Notes: a model not told the origin generated them from the sequence alone. DNA of 64,000 nt from Siphonodentalium dalli (GCA_032622095.1 CP136067.1:129843990-129907989), one strand, 5' to 3'; shown: positions 23,626 to 36,110, counted from the stretch's first letter. Numbers and translations are program-made.

Positions 23626-24735
23626 TACTCTCTCCTGCCAAATAAACGTGACGTCACGTTTATTTATTTAAAGAAAAATACGACAGCATCACGATTATTA
23701 GGCGCCATCACGATTATTTAAAGTTCTTGCAAAGTCGCGGAATTTTCAGTCAAAAAGTTAGAAAAAACGTGCAGCTCACTAAAAAAAATAGAAGTGCACT
23801 TGACAAGTTGACAGGAATGTGGGAGAATCTCATTCCTAACAGGATTTAGGCCTCTAGATCATGATGTCCGTGTATAAACAGACGGATTATCGCAGTTAAT
23901 TACAACTCATCAAAGCTTATAATCACACAGTGACAACTAATTATCGTTGGGACGGAACCGACTTCTACTATCAAAACGGGACTTAATGCTAAAATCACAT
24001 CACCAGGCTTATATTATAAAATAATCAGTGAAACTAATCTGAGTGACAACTGATGAACTAATTTAACTTGACGTGGCCGACTTCTCCAAACAATACTGTT
24101 ATCGTGACCCAATTATGCGCTATCATGAAGACACAGAAGCTGTGAGTCGTGTGCACACATGCGTGACTGGTTTTGGCTATAAATGGAAAGTTACGACACC
24201 GCAGTAGCTTCTGTGTGTACACAGGAACATGTATTTAAATCTATGCAATAAAGCAATACAATAACATGTCCGTGTATTCAAAGCACAGTTTAATTATGAA
24301 TGCGATGACTTGGCAACAGTTCCACATTATTACGTTTTATGTCGGATTTAAGTTTTATGTCGGGCAGCCTCGCAAATTATTTAGCGAGGCCTCCTTGGCA
24401 GCCTCGCTGTGATTTTGAGAAAGCCGTGCCTGCTTCCACCCAACCTGGCTACAATCACCACAGTACTTTACCTTACTCAGACTGGTACTGTTACCAAATT
24501 ACTTACTGTCATTATTAAAGGAGCCAATGAGAACAACTTGCATGCATGGGAACTTGCCCAACAATGCCAAATTAATTAAGGCCTACATTCTGCTTCATTT
24601 ATAGTAGAAATATGGTAAAATGCCATCATTGTGCGCCATCACTATTATTTGGCACCATCACTATTATTAATAACACCCGAAAATGTGCACCATCACTATA
24701 ATTTGGCCATCACTATTATTAGGCAGGGGAGAGTA
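23626..24735. mobile_element. 1.1-kb TIR element inserted at TA inside a family A palindrome
   Basis: The element 23628-24733 starts CTCTCTCCTGCCAAATAA and ends TTATTAGGCAGGGGAGAG, with TA on both sides. Its insertion splits the loop of a family A copy, which resumes with GCCTGCTATGC. Subterminal CCATCACTATTATTAGGC units repeat at both ends. At about 23649 there is a TGACGTCA palindrome. No coding sequence is recognised. Confidence 0.75.
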
Positions 24736-25759
24736 GCCTGCTATGCAGGATCGCGTCACTAAATTCACCGTCTGGAGACCTCATTCTGTGAAGGACAGAC
24801 ACTATTTCAGACTTGAATGGATATAACACTGACATGTGGGTGCACATTCCTCTTGCAGTAGCTGAGTAATGTCACAACGTTAAGTTTAGTTTGTGTCATA
24901 ATCAACTCGTTTGCAGATTGATCGACAAGCCTTGAAATAGGGTGTCTGTCATTTGCAGAATGAGGTCCCCAGAGGGTGAACTTAGTATAGCAGGCTAGCA
25001 TCACCAAATTCACCCTCTGGGGACCTCATTCTGCAAATGACAGACAGTCTGACACCATATTTTTGCTTCCATAGAGTTCTATATCCCCTAATTCGCAGAA
25101 GATAAAAAGCATAATCTAATCTAGGTGACTAATGGGTGAAGACCACCGACTTCAACTGGGGAACTTCAATCTGACGTCAATCTGATGTGTTCATAGAAGT
25201 TGAGGCCTATTAAGCAGAATGACAAATGACAGACACACTATTTCAAGGCTTGGAAATTGCCATTTTTCTTCTGTCATTTCTTTAAACTGCATGAAATTCT
25301 ATATTGGCTCTACAGCTTTCTCTACAGCATCGAAATGCTATTTTACCCAACCCTTGAAATAGTGTGTCTGTCATTTGCAGAATGAGGTCCCCAGAGGGTG
25401 AATTTGGTGATGCTAACCCGCATAGCGGGTTAGCATCACCAAATTCGGGTTAGCATCACCAAATTCACCGTCTGGGGACCTCATTCTGCAAATGACACAC
25501 TATTTCAAGACTTGTTACTACCACAATACGATGTAAATTTTTGGCAACCCGACGGCTGTGAAAACTAAATGAACCACATAACCATTTTTAGTATTATGTG
25601 TGTATTCTTACCAGTGTTCACCTTAGCATATTCATTGAAGTAAATTACAAGACCTAACTAAAATGACCAAAGAGCAATCAAAAATAGACTAATAGCCAAT
25701 ACAGTCCCCAGTTATGAGTGGAAAAGTTTGGATCTCTGACTATTGATAACTCTGTATAC

Positions 25760-26760
25760 CGGTACATTAGTGATGGGCGGTTAACCGAGAAAACTCGGTT
25801 TCGGTTTTTAACAATAAACCGAAAACCGACCCACGCAATTCTACTCAAACCGACATTACGTTTTTTTTTATATGTTTATTTTTCACTTAAATCGACTTAT
25901 ACCTCCGCAGGTACTTATTAGTTGATATTATCAAATTATCGGCCTCTCTGATCAATATTATATCGGATTGTGTCCATTTCGTCTCAGATATATAGAGGAT
26001 CTCACATGAGTTACTATTTTATACGGAATTTATCAACCGAGTTCACTAAATTCGATTTGAGCCGAGGTTTACCGAGGCTCAAATAGAATTTAGTGGACGA
26101 GGTTGATAAATTACGTATAAAATAGGTCCGAGTGTGAGATACTTTTTATCACATGATAAAATAAACGCGAAGCAATGCGAAATATCCATCGAAAACAACG
26201 ATAAAAACCGCAGCGATCGCAAGTCATTTGAAGAACGATGTGACGTCATCGCACGCGCTAATATTAAACGTGTCTCTTATCGATAATTATGAAACTGCTT
26301 TTATGGGCAAATTATGTGATAAAAGTTGTTATAATATCATAGGCGACTGTTTTTGTTCTTTTTCAAACATGGCCGAACAAAATAACGAACATGGTTCAAC
26401 AAAAAGCCCTGTTTGGAGGTAGTTTATGCGTCTAACTGGAGACGACTCCAAGAAATGTCGTTGCTTAATATGTCATAAAAACGTCGCTTAAGCCAGAGTC
26501 TGGCTAACTATATGAATGCCGAACACAAGTCCAAATAAGGCGATAATCGCCAACCAAAAAAATGGAAGCGTCTGCGAACTCGAAAACTAAACCAAGTAAA
26601 TGATATGAACACTTTGATCGTCTGGACATTCCGATGTGACGTAATTTGGTAGAAGTTTGCAGCCATGTGAAGCTTGTAAACTATGTCGAAAACCAAACCG
26701 AAACAGAGGTTTTTTCTCCCAGAAAAACCGAAACCGAAACCGCCCATCTCTACGGTACAT
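25760..26760 (+). mobile_element. hAT element remnant, 985 bp, 8-bp duplication CGGTACAT
   Basis: The element 25768-26752 has ends TAGTGATGGGCGGTT and AACCGCCCATCTCTA and is flanked by CGGTACAT (25760-25767, 26753-26760). The 8-bp duplication and TAGNGATG ends are the hAT signature. It keeps the start of a BED-finger exon (26369-26491) and carries a nested palindrome (about 26000-26140; arms CTATTTTATACG..AATTTATCAACC). It is probably an internally deleted, non-autonomous copy. Confidence 0.88.
26369..26491 (+). pseudogene. Broken BED-type zinc finger, N-terminus of a hAT transposase
   Basis: The frame of 40 codons starts ATGGCCGAACAA and contains SPVW, then an in-frame TAG where BED fingers usually have an aromatic residue, then a phenylalanine and the CRCLICH cysteine pair. 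The second pair of zinc ligands is missing because the frame ends and the element is deleted beyond it. BED fingers bind transposon ends in hAT transposases. It is clearly inactive. Confidence 0.7.
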
Positions 26761-26941
26761 GAAATAATTTTGCATCGCATTGCACCCTCCTAATATGAAT
26801 ATGATGCATTGCATCATGAACTTTAAAATGCGGTGCGTTGGAATCGCGTTGAATCGTGGCAGCCCTAATAGGAAACTATAATCAGCATTCGATGCGTCAG
26901 CCGCGAATGAGACTTTGCATTGCTTGAATTCAGAGTCTCAC

Positions 26942-27070
26942 CTTTTTTTCTCAGCTCTGGTTTTCCCTTCTTGACTGTTGCTACAAACATGTCACCAGAA
27001 GCTGCAGCAGGGAGACGATTCAGTCGACCTTTGATACCGCTGACGGCTATGACAAACAAGTTCTTGGCAC
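26942..27070 (-). CDS. RPL23: RPL23 exon 3
   Basis: The exon encodes residues 34-75, including [12 protein letters not shown] and [13 protein letters not shown], with donor GTGAGACTC and acceptor GTGTTCTCAG. It is flanked by introns of 4.1 and 18.6 kb. The sequence matches animal uL14 through the rRNA-contacting loop. Confidence 0.97.
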
Positions 27071-27555
27071 CTGAGAACACAACCAAATTCATACAGATTA
27101 CATGTATACAGGGTTAATTCTGAGTGTCTATAGTATGGCCCATTATGGCCATAGACCAATATATCATGATGCTAGTTAACAGATTCATGATGGGAGCTGC
27201 ACTGGCTTACAAGGTCAAGGTAAATATTGTTAGGCCAATGTATTCTCTTATATCAGACTCGCATACTAATATATAAGAGAATGCATTGGCAAAGGGTTTT
27301 GTCAAAATTTCAGGAAGCTCCAGTCATGGAAGGGTTAATGGCTAAGTATGATTCACCATGAATATTGATTAAAAACAGGAACAATCAATGATATTTAGGA
27401 ATTCAGTTTCAATTTTTATCCTAGAGTTAATTTGAGCTTCAGGATTTGGGAGTCCATAGACTCCATACCTGTTGCAGTCATGGATATGTCTCTGTGGCTT
27501 ATATCAGATTTCTGAGAATCATCAATTTGCAAATAAATTTTTCATTGACATCAAC
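27071..27555. repeat. Start of RPL23 intron 2 (18.6 kb); TTAA-type MITE
   Basis: A 155-bp TTAA-family MITE occupies 27180-27334 between TTAA at 27176-27179 and 27335-27338. Its ends are CAGATTCATGATGGGAGC and GCTCCAGTCATGGAAGGG and it has one central palindrome. The remainder is unassigned. Confidence 0.7.
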
Positions 27556-29250
27556 TTAGGCCAAAACAAAAAGATGCTATGTTTCCGCACATCGACCGAC
27601 CCTAAAAATAACCCGCCGACCCTAAACATTTTATTGATATTTCGAGATTTTTTTTTTTTAATGTTTTTACATCTAATGCTCATAAATATTGATCATTAGG
27701 CGTGACCAATTTTATTAGTTGGTTTACGAACCCGCCGACAACTTTTTTCCCGAAATGCGAAAAAATTAAAAAATTATTTTCAATGGAAACACGTTTGTAC
27801 TTTACCCGTTTTATGTCTAAGTTTCATTCCGGTTCCGATTCCGGACTAATTAATGTTCACACCCTCGGTAGCTGTCGTAAAAGTATAAACAATAGATTTA
27901 ATAATGCCACTTAAATAACTACTAAGTCACAAACCATGCGAACGGATGTGTCCATTTCGATTGCGGGAAAAACTGTATAAACGAGTCCATTTTATACTTT
28001 CGGTTTCGTGCATATCCGGCCGTATCAAGTGGAATTCTACGTATTTTTACGTATTTTAAACGAAGTGTCTTTCTAAATGCTGCTGGTCTGAGAAGTGTGC
28101 AGCTGTAGGCCTATTGTTTGCCCTCATTGATGAACAGTAACTGTTCTTAGTAACGGATTAGAGGTACGCATTGTGAACGGAACGTGTACGTTTCGTTTCG
28201 GGTAAAATTGCAAGACGGTCATTTTGTACTTTCGTTTTCACCCATTCATGTCCGGTTGTAACCTTTGTAAATTGGGTTCGTTTTTTCACTTATTTTAAAC
28301 GACGTTTCTGCTTCTATTACAACAACCAACAGGACATTCATTACCATTTTATTTAGGTCTATATATTTATAAAATAAACACAGAAAACTAACTATTGAAA
28401 AACAAAGAAAAGAAGTAATTTTACGTGTACAGGTGTCATCTTATTTTTTATTGTTCCTGTTGATTAACAAGCTATAGAGGTTTATTTTATAAATACCCAT
28501 ATTTTCCACTTGCAGATAGACCATCTTTATAAATATTTTTGTTTTAAAACTAATATTTTTATGTTGCTTGACATTGGTCAATAAAGGAAGTCAGTGGCCG
28601 AGTGGATAGCGTACTGGTCTCTCGTGCTAAAGGTCCGGCGATCGATTCCCGGTCGGGTATTCTGACAAAAATCCAAACTTGGTCAGATTACCACGTTGTA
28701 CGACTGAAAAGTCTCATTCGTGATCACATAATATATATCAGAATACAAGACTGACTTCCCTTCACGGTGACATCATGTCCAGGTATGTTGTTGTGAGTGC
28801 AGTACGCTGTCGGATCGGGAGGCGACATAAATGGCTGACCCGGGTACATGGGTGACTATGTGCACGTTAAAGAACCCGGCTGTAGGTTAGAGTAGCCCAC
28901 CAAAGCACCGACCACAGTCGAGACCTGGACCCTGTCTGTAATACCCGAAAGGGGAGTTGACAGGTAATTCTAGATACATGTAGATAGATTGGAAGGTATC
29001 CAGTCAGTTGTTTTATATTATTATTTAATATATTAAATATTAATATATTTGAAAGTTTAAGTTGAATGAAGTGTTCAGGGTAAATAACATGTCCATTTTA
29101 ATTTACAAAATTCCAGTGGTGATGTCGTGTGAAAATTCATACCGGATAGAACAAGCCCGAAGGGATTTTTTTTTTTTTTTTCCCCTCCTCCATCTACATT
29201 TTTTTTGGTCCCATGTTCGTAAACCAACTAATTAAATTGGTAAGGCCTTA
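27556..29250. mobile_element. Harbinger-like element with GGCC ends and TTA duplication, carrying a SINE
   Basis: The element 27559-29247 lies between TTA at 27556-27558 and 29248-29250. Internal inverted blocks TTAGTTGGTTTACGAAC (about 27713) and its complement (about 29216) support one element. It contains CCGACCCTAAA units near the left end. A SINE sits inside (28588-29010). No transposase is recognised. Confidence 0.6.
28588..29010 (+). mobile_element. tRNA-derived SINE with a conserved central domain
   Basis: It begins GAAGTCAGTGGCCGAGTGG, a good Pol III A box, and has GATCGATTCCC as B box about 40 bp later, with serine-tRNA-like spacing. A central region containing 'TATGTGCACGTTAAAGAACC' resembles the conserved central domains described for mollusc SINE superfamilies. 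The exact superfamily is not settled here. It ends near GGAAGGTATCC, followed by an AT-rich tail. No target duplication was identified. Confidence 0.75.
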
Positions 29251-29938
29251 GGCCAAAAAAAAAAAAATGTTTTAGTTCTAGGGCAATTTTTTTCTTCAAA
29301 TCAATGAGGGAGGGAGGGTTTTATTTTTATTTTTTATTTTTTTCTGCGCATAGTAAGCATGGACAATGATACCTTCCTCTGTCTAGTAATAACCAGAAAG
29401 GTAGAGGGAACTGTTATGCATATAAACTCATTTAGTCTTATATAAAAATGACATTGTACTACCAGTGTATGACTGGGATTACCTAACAATATATAATGCC
29501 CCTGACATTAACTACTGTTATTGTTGTCTAAAAACTGATACCTCCCCATTCTAATATGTGATCCTGAATTTAGTCCTGTGCCTTTCAATTGTATAAAGTT
29601 AAAATTTAATAGTGTAAGTTGTTAACAATGACTAATTGTAAGAAGAGCATGAGGATCAGCTAATCATGTTCTTAAATGTAGTCATCTACTTCATGTTGTA
29701 AGCATGCAAGTCACTTTTTAACACATTACATGTTAGAGCTTAATGCACACTAATATTCAACACATATCTGCTATGGACATGTTGATAAAATAAAAAAATT
29801 ATTATTTTTTTTCAAATTTTTTTTTCTCGTAAGTTTTTTTGTCACAACATCAGTCATTGCAATAAAAAGGCCTAATGCGGCCCTTTTTATTCAATGCGGC
29901 GGGGCCTGAGAACCAAAACCTTTTTTTTTTTGGCCTTA
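29248..29938. mobile_element. Second GGCC/TTA Harbinger-like element, back to back with the first
   Basis: The element 29251-29935 starts GGCCAAAAAAAAAAAAATG and ends in a T-run plus GGCC, with TTA at 29248-29250 and 29936-29938. The left TTA is shared with the preceding element, so one inserted into the target duplication of the other. It is non-coding. Confidence 0.65.
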
Positions 29939-31059
29939 GTGAACAAAACACATGGTTTCTAACATATCCCTGTGAAAAGTGACCATGAAGTCACAATTGT
30001 CTCCAAAGCCCCAGGTGTGTGATGGGTTGTGGATTGATGGGCATGATGAATTTTGCAATTTTAATTTCCTGAGAGTGGATCTCATGCCTGCTTTATGGCT
30101 TGTTTGGGACTTATGTAACATAGGAACACTATCAACGGACATGCTGGGTGTATATCTGTATATATACATGTATAGAGGTTATGTTAGGGATATATAGCTA
30201 CTGCTTCCAAAAACCAGGCATGCTAGGTTGGGTGTACTGGCTACCTCCAGACAATGGGATGTAGTCGTCACAATACAAGTACGGTATAATGGCAGTATTA
30301 TGGGTAAAATTGTTATAAAAGGTTAGTGACATCAATTTCGTACCAAGTTTATATCCAAATTTATGAAAATGTGGTATGTGAATAATAAAAAACATACTTA
30401 AGTAGCATGTTCAGATCGTTTCGTTTTTCCGTGTTTTGCATCTGTCGAAACGGAAAAACTCCATTTGCATTTTCACTAAAACACGCAACATTGGGAGATA
30501 AAACGACTGATTTACACGGTAAGAAGAAGAATGAACTACATATATATCGATAAAGTTTTGGAACATGTACCAATAACACTTGATAGCAGCTAATTTCGAC
30601 TTGACATTTTGTTATTCAGAATTTTTTTATTTTTCATGTACCAATTTTTCCTATTTTCGACGTTCGTCTAAAATTTAAACTACATCAAACTGCTTCACTG
30701 TAAATGATTTTGGGCTAATTATTTAACGTAACAGATTAAAATAGGCACTTGCTTTATATGTATGCCAATTTTGTTTTCATTTTCCGGATTTTTAAGGTTT
30801 TTTTTCTTAGGTTTAACTTGCCTAACTTTGTCAATTAAAAAAACAATGAACGAATCAATCGCCTCTCATCATTCATCATCTGTATCAATGCAAAGCACAG
30901 TTCAATAATACATTTTGAAAAGGAGTTTTCGATGAATGGCATACTTTTATACTACTCTAGTGATCCGAATAATAGTAGGGGTCGGAATAATAGTAGGGGG
31001 GTGGAAAATTTGCCAAATTTTAATAATAGTAGGGGTCGGAATAATAGTAGGGGGTGGAA
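29939..31059. other. No gene recognised; short AATAATAGTAGGGG repeats
   Basis: About 30965-31058 contains four copies of AATAATAGTAGGGG in a loose direct array. Elsewhere nothing is recognised. Overlapping open frames at 29979-30197 on both strands have no supporting features. Confidence 0.4.
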
Positions 31060-31461
31060 ATGTCAATGAAAAAGGAGATCATTGAAGAACACTGATTTAA
31101 TTATCAAACAAAAACTTATAATAAACACTCCTCGACCCAGCACGGACAACGTCTGGTTCTTGCAGAACCTTTTCAATGTCATTGATTTGAACGGAGAACA
31201 CTGCGTCAACACTTTTATATGAATTTTCAGTTCCAGCACAAGGCTCGAAAAATTAATTTTCTTTGGTCGGAATCGGTCCACCAACTACTCAATTGTGTTC
31301 TAATTAAAGAAACTTTCAAACGTGAGCCCCAGACGTTGATTAACTTCTTAGTTAATAACGCGTCAATTGTAAAAAAAAACAGACATAACGCGTTGTCACC
31401 TTTGTTCGCCTCACTGAACGATAAACAATACCCGCAGAGGGGGGTCTGTCTATTGCAATAG
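31060..31461 (+). pseudogene. Fossil coding frame of 133 codons with only TGA stops
   Basis: Starting at ATG 31060, one + frame runs to TAG at 31459-31461 and is interrupted only by two TGA codons (31093-31095 and one near 31180); there is no TAA or TAG. The last 80 codons are fully open. Composition is polar and protein-like, with several CpG-containing codons. No family is recognised. The antisense strand is also open here (31227-31514), so chance or an antisense gene are alternatives. Origin (host, transposon or virus) cannot be told. Confidence 0.35.
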
Positions 31462-32363
31462 GGTCGCACAAATTGCAAAATAGCGACACGTGCGAGGATG
31501 GAGTTACTTCCCATGGATCAAATCATTGATTATATTGCGATGCCAGACGGTTGCGCGAATTCTTTGAACGTATGTTTCAAGCTCAACTGAACAAAATAAA
31601 GTTTAAGCTATTGTCATCTGTTGTCATGGGTTGTTGTTCGTATGTGCGTGCATCAATGATTGCTGTTGGCATACCCTATATGCCACAAATATCTCATTTA
31701 ATTGTCAACAAACTTCATATGGATTCTAGGGTTGATAATTTTCCCCGAATTGTATATTGGATGTCACATTTGATTCATCAGCACACCCTGTACCATGTCC
31801 TGCCTTGGTCCTGTGACTCCGACTGTGAATGGGATGGGGGTCAAACTTTCTGTTTTGTGCTACCGTTGTCGTAGGTGACAAATCAACATCTCAAACATAT
31901 CATTCTGCAACTAGTTCCACTACTGCCTGTAAATGGATGCTCTTCATAATAGTACATGTATTTGTATGAATTTAAGAAACTAATTTTAAATTATTCTGTT
32001 TACTTTTTCACTTATATTTATTAACTTTTTGTGTTGCCAATAAACAATGAAGAAAGTGACATTAATGATGATGTACATGTAGCTCAAATTTAAGCGATGC
32101 GAGTAGAGTATATTGGTGGGTATTAAAAACCAATGTGAAGAAATTTTCCATCAACATCCTTTTTGTTTCTTTGATATAAATTAATCATCATAACCAAGAT
32201 AAATAGGACAACCCAACCAGGGACAACCGCCCCAAACTGTCACAACAACCTGCCTCAGTTATTCTATGTTTTACTTGGTTATATGTAAATACGTGGATAA
32301 ACATAATACATGTAATTAACTGTGATTATAGAGAAATGTGCTGTAAATGGCAACAAAGAATCA
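31462..32363. repeat. Fragment of AAGATGGC-family flank and unassigned sequence
   Basis: About 31670-31810 resembles the monomer flanks at 13670-13900 (ATCTCATTTAATTGTCAACAA-like, 'GATTC..CACACCCTGTA'). The rest is AT-rich and unassigned. Confidence 0.35.
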
Positions 32364-33747
32364 TGAGGCCTAACAAAAAAAGACCTGTGTTTGGGGTCAC
32401 ATGGTCTGAAAATATTAGGGTAGGTAGGGATTATCTTTTTTTCTTTTTTTTTTCTTCTTTTTTTTTTTAATAATTAAACATACCGCATAATAATTTAACC
32501 TTGTAATGATATTGTGAATGTATTAATTCCCCCATGTACTCTGACAGCCATATAGTATATGAGATGTGACATATTTCACATCAACCAGGCCTAGATGGAT
32601 AATAATTTACACATACCATATTCATTTTAATATATTAAAATAATTTGATATAATTTCAGGCGGTTTTCTGACATTCCTGAACTGAAATATAAATGTATAA
32701 AATTGTTTTAATACTGGTACCATTTAACTGTGGATATTTATATTAAATAAATAACAGTTTGTCATATTTGTTGTTTTAATATAATATAAAACAGATGCTT
32801 TCCTTTATTATATTTGGAAATTATAAGTGTCAAAACAAGGAGAGTAACTTTAATATTATAGTAAACAGTGGTAAAAACTTATAAATAACTGCGGAATCCG
32901 ATTGGTACGATCCGATTGGTACTAGCACATAATTATTTATAGCAGTCCAATGGGCGGAGATCTGACCAGAGTGATGCATTGAATGTCAGAAACACGGGGT
33001 CGTATTTTGTCACAATCATGTCGACAACTTTTCAGCACGAAAAGGTGTTTTGCGAAATATTCGTATTGACAACAATATGTAGATATGTACTAGATCATAC
33101 ATCCAACTGCATTCACGCACAGCTTGGTAAAACACAGCGCCAGATTGCAGCAATATTGCCAATATAAACAAGTAAATAATACGCCCAGCATAAACCAACT
33201 TCCCACTGTGAGCCCCGTGTGTTCAATCAATGATTCTATTCGATCATTTGTCCGACCATTCCACGTATGGATAAAGGGACGCAGGTTGTAAACAGCGTGA
33301 CAGGAAACTCCTATCGTGGGCCTCACTTTGGAGAAGCCGCGTAAGCAACACGTTAGCTACGCCGCATTGAATGGATTGGTTTATTATTTACTGGGTGTGA
33401 AAGCTATACACGTGGTTTGTGAATGAATGTTCCAGAACATCGCGGAACATGTTGTTGATGTTTAGAACTTCTCAAAATATGAACTATGCGGGCTGGATTA
33501 ATTATTAAATAAACACTCTGTGCAGCAGTGCCTACGTATGTCGGCCTATTCATGTTTTAAAATATATTTTTGGTATTGATTGTGTGAGTTTGAACAACCT
33601 CTGGATGGAGTAGACAAAGCCGTATATAAAAGATGTAAGATTGGAATTCAAAATTTTTGGAAATCTCAATAAAAAGTTTAGGGTCGCATGGTTTTATTAG
33701 GCACGGTCGGGTGACCCCAAACACAGGTATTTTTTTGTTAGGCCTGA
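32364..33747. mobile_element. 1.4-kb GGCCTAAC element, Harbinger-like
   Basis: The ends are GGCCTAACAAAAAAAGACC (32367) and the complement of GGCCTAACAAAAAAATACC (to 33744), followed on both arms by TGTGTTTGGGGTCAC. A 3-bp TGA stands on both sides. The GGCC ends suggest the same superfamily as 27559-29247, but the target triplet differs from TTA. About 32890-33370 is GC-richer and promoter-like. No transposase is recognised. Confidence 0.6.
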
Positions 33748-33887
33748 GATTAAAATAAGACTGATGAGGTGATGTCAGGTTGATGTGCTGTGAATTTCTG
33801 ATCAGATATTCACATGTTTATAAAATTGTGGGTTTCATGCAGGTTTGCAACTTCCAAGTCTCCCCTTCATTTAGGGACCATATACTT

Positions 33888-34690
33888 TTTATACTTCCAT
33901 ATTTTAATATGGAAGTATATTGATATTCATATTTTTATTTTTCTTTTTCATTATTTATAGTTCTTAATATATTTTGTAACTCTTATATCTCAGACAGTTT
34001 AAAAGGTAGAACATTGGAATTTGGTAGGTATATGCACCTTGCCAAGTTACATGGAATCGAAACATTTAGGTTTGTGTCCCAACTTGATTTCCAGAGTTAT
34101 GGCCCTTAAACAAAACAAATGGAAAAAGTTTGTGCCCAGATCTTCTTTTATACGAAGCCAAACAGCTGAATTCGGTTCTCGTAATCGTGTTAATTAACGA
34201 AAGGGTAAGAATCGGGGAAATTTTCACCAAGGTCCGAAAACAATTTGTTGACCTGGGGAGGGGTGCAAAATTTGTCAATTTTTTTCTTGTCACCGATTCC
34301 AACCATTTTTACTGTCGGGTATCTATACACCGTACTGATGCTACTCGTGAAAGAATTTTGTAAATCGGTTGAGAAATGACCAAGTTATAATACATCGAAA
34401 AATGTACTAATAAAGTCCATGTGTAGAAAGTGCTTGTGCCCAGATCTTCTCCTAGACGAAGCGCAACAACTGGATTTGGTCTATGTGAGCGTCTTAAACA
34501 TAGACAGAAGACCAAACCAGGAAATTTTGACAAGGGTCCGCTCAAATATTTCCGGGCTAGGGGAGGGGCAAAATTTGTCAAATTTGTTTTCTCTCCGATT
34601 TGAACAAAAATGGTTGTGAAGTATCTATGAAATGTACTGAGTGTCGTTATGAGTGAATTTTATGAATCGGTTGAAAAATGTAGAAATTGT
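33888..34690. repeat. Element H2, copy 1 (near-identical partner at 35131)
   Basis: It begins with the palindrome TATACTTCCATATTTTAATA and contains two diverged direct units of about 300 bp built around CAGATCTTCT and 'CGGTTGA.AAATG'. The first 638 bp reappear at 35131-35768 at an offset of 1243 bp, with only one difference noticed by eye. The mollusc-style block 'AGTTATGGCCCTTAAAC' suggests a non-autonomous element. Open frames here are repeat artefacts. Confidence 0.7.
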
Positions 34691-35150
34691 GGCCCCTTCC
34701 TTTTGTTCAAGTTTACAGAAAATGCACTATCAATTTAAATTCCTTCAACCGATCGTCACGTGTTTGGTGTCATTCGATGGGGAATTTCGAGTACTTCTAA
34801 ACGACTACCAACTTGCCGCATTATGTCGATGGAGGCCAGAGATATTCGAAAAGTATATACTTAACAACATACATATTGGCCTACATAGTAGAATGTCGCC
34901 ACAATACCTCACCAGAACCCCGCTAACTGTTAAAGGGGAATCAAGTACGAACACAATGACGCAAAAATTAGCTCGATATCTCGAAAATTGGCAGATATAT
35001 GACGACTATTCTATCCGCGTCACCAAATTTCGATGCATGGGTGGGGGTCACACCAGAACGTTCAAACTGAACACAGAAATATCAATAAATCATACTATCG
35101 ACATTCCAATCAATTCCGCGCGATTCCCTTATTATACTTCCATATTTTAA
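34653..35150 (+). pseudogene. 165-codon open frame of unknown origin between two H2 copies
   Basis: The + frame is fully open. Its first 15-20 codons are H2 repeat, but from about 34740 to 35130 the sequence is unique and protein-like (for example CRWRPEIFEKY and RYLENWQIYDDYS). It is cut by the second H2 copy at 35131. Just beyond that copy (35769 on) another frame is open for about 29 codons. This suggests a formerly longer gene broken by the insertion, although no family is recognised and no junction is proven. It may derive from a transposon, virus or host gene. Confidence 0.35.
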
Positions 35151-35768
35151 TATGGAAGTATATTGTTATTCATATTTTTATTTTTCTTTTTCATTATTTA
35201 TAGTTCTTAATATATTTTGTAACTCTTATATCTCAGACAGTTTAAAAGGTAGAACATTGGAATTTGGTAGGTATATGCACCTTGCCAAGTTACATGGAAT
35301 CGAAACATTTAGGTTTGTGTCCCAACTTGATTTCCAGAGTTATGGCCCTTAAACAAAACAAATGGAAAAAGTTTGTGCCCAGATCTTCTTTTATACGAAG
35401 CCAAACAGCTGAATTCGGTTCTCGTAATCGTGTTAATTAACGAAAGGGTAAGAATCGGGGAAATTTTCACCAAGGTCCGAAAACAATTTGTTGACCTGGG
35501 GAGGGGTGCAAAATTTGTCAATTTTTTTCTTGTCACCGATTCCAACCATTTTTACTGTCGGGTATCTATACACCGTACTGATGCTACTCGTGAAAGAATT
35601 TTGTAAATCGGTTGAGAAATGACCAAGTTATAATACATCGAAAAATGTACTAATAAAGTCCATGTGTAGAAAGTGCTTGTGCCCAGATCTTCTCCTAGAC
35701 GAAGCGCAACAACTGGATTTGGTCTATGTGAGCGTCTTAAACATAGACAGAAGACCAAACCAGGAAAT
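35131..35768. repeat. Element H2, copy 2
   Basis: Direct repeat of 33888-34525, nearly identical by eye, truncated at CAGGAAAT relative to copy 1. No target duplication is apparent. The near identity implies a recent event: insertion, duplication or gene conversion. Confidence 0.8.
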
Positions 35769-36110
35769 GCCAATGTCAAATATTACACCAATGACCACTG
35801 GCTATATATTCAACATCCATTCCTGTTCGGCGCACTGCGTTAATTGTTATATTGGCTAATGGGTAATCACTCTATGTCGGCTGTCTGTCTTGTAAGTCGG
35901 CCGTGATTCTGCGGTTTTATCACGGTGCGGCTTAAAATTGACATATTTTGAGTCCAAAACGCTCAAAATTCATTAGTTTTAGAATAGTAGTTTGTTTTGT
36001 TTTCACTTTTTTTTAAACCCCCATTTTTTAGAAAAATAATTCTCGACTTTGACATTTGAGAATTAACAAAACTGTGGTGTCCGTCGTATATTGTTATAAC
36101 ACTTCTCAGC

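Larger units (their letters stand above)
22823..26941. repeat. RPL23 intron 3: family A cluster and inserted elements
   Basis: The intron is 4119 bp. Family A copies lie at about 22905-23030, 23170-23385, 23590-23627 (resuming 24736-24800), 24920-25060 and 25350-25520. A run of 29 C (23221-23249) interrupts one of them. The 25350 copy has a small internal duplication. Two larger insertions are listed separately (23628-24733, 25768-26752). Confidence 0.65.

Noticed and set aside
28588-28662. Functional tRNA gene
   Set aside because: A and B boxes are present but no acceptor stem closes, and a long SINE body follows directly.
34066-34363. Overlapping frames on both strands, duplicated at 35309-35606
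   Set aside because: Perfectly duplicated because the H2 repeat is duplicated; no domain, and the sequence is a mollusc-style non-coding repeat.
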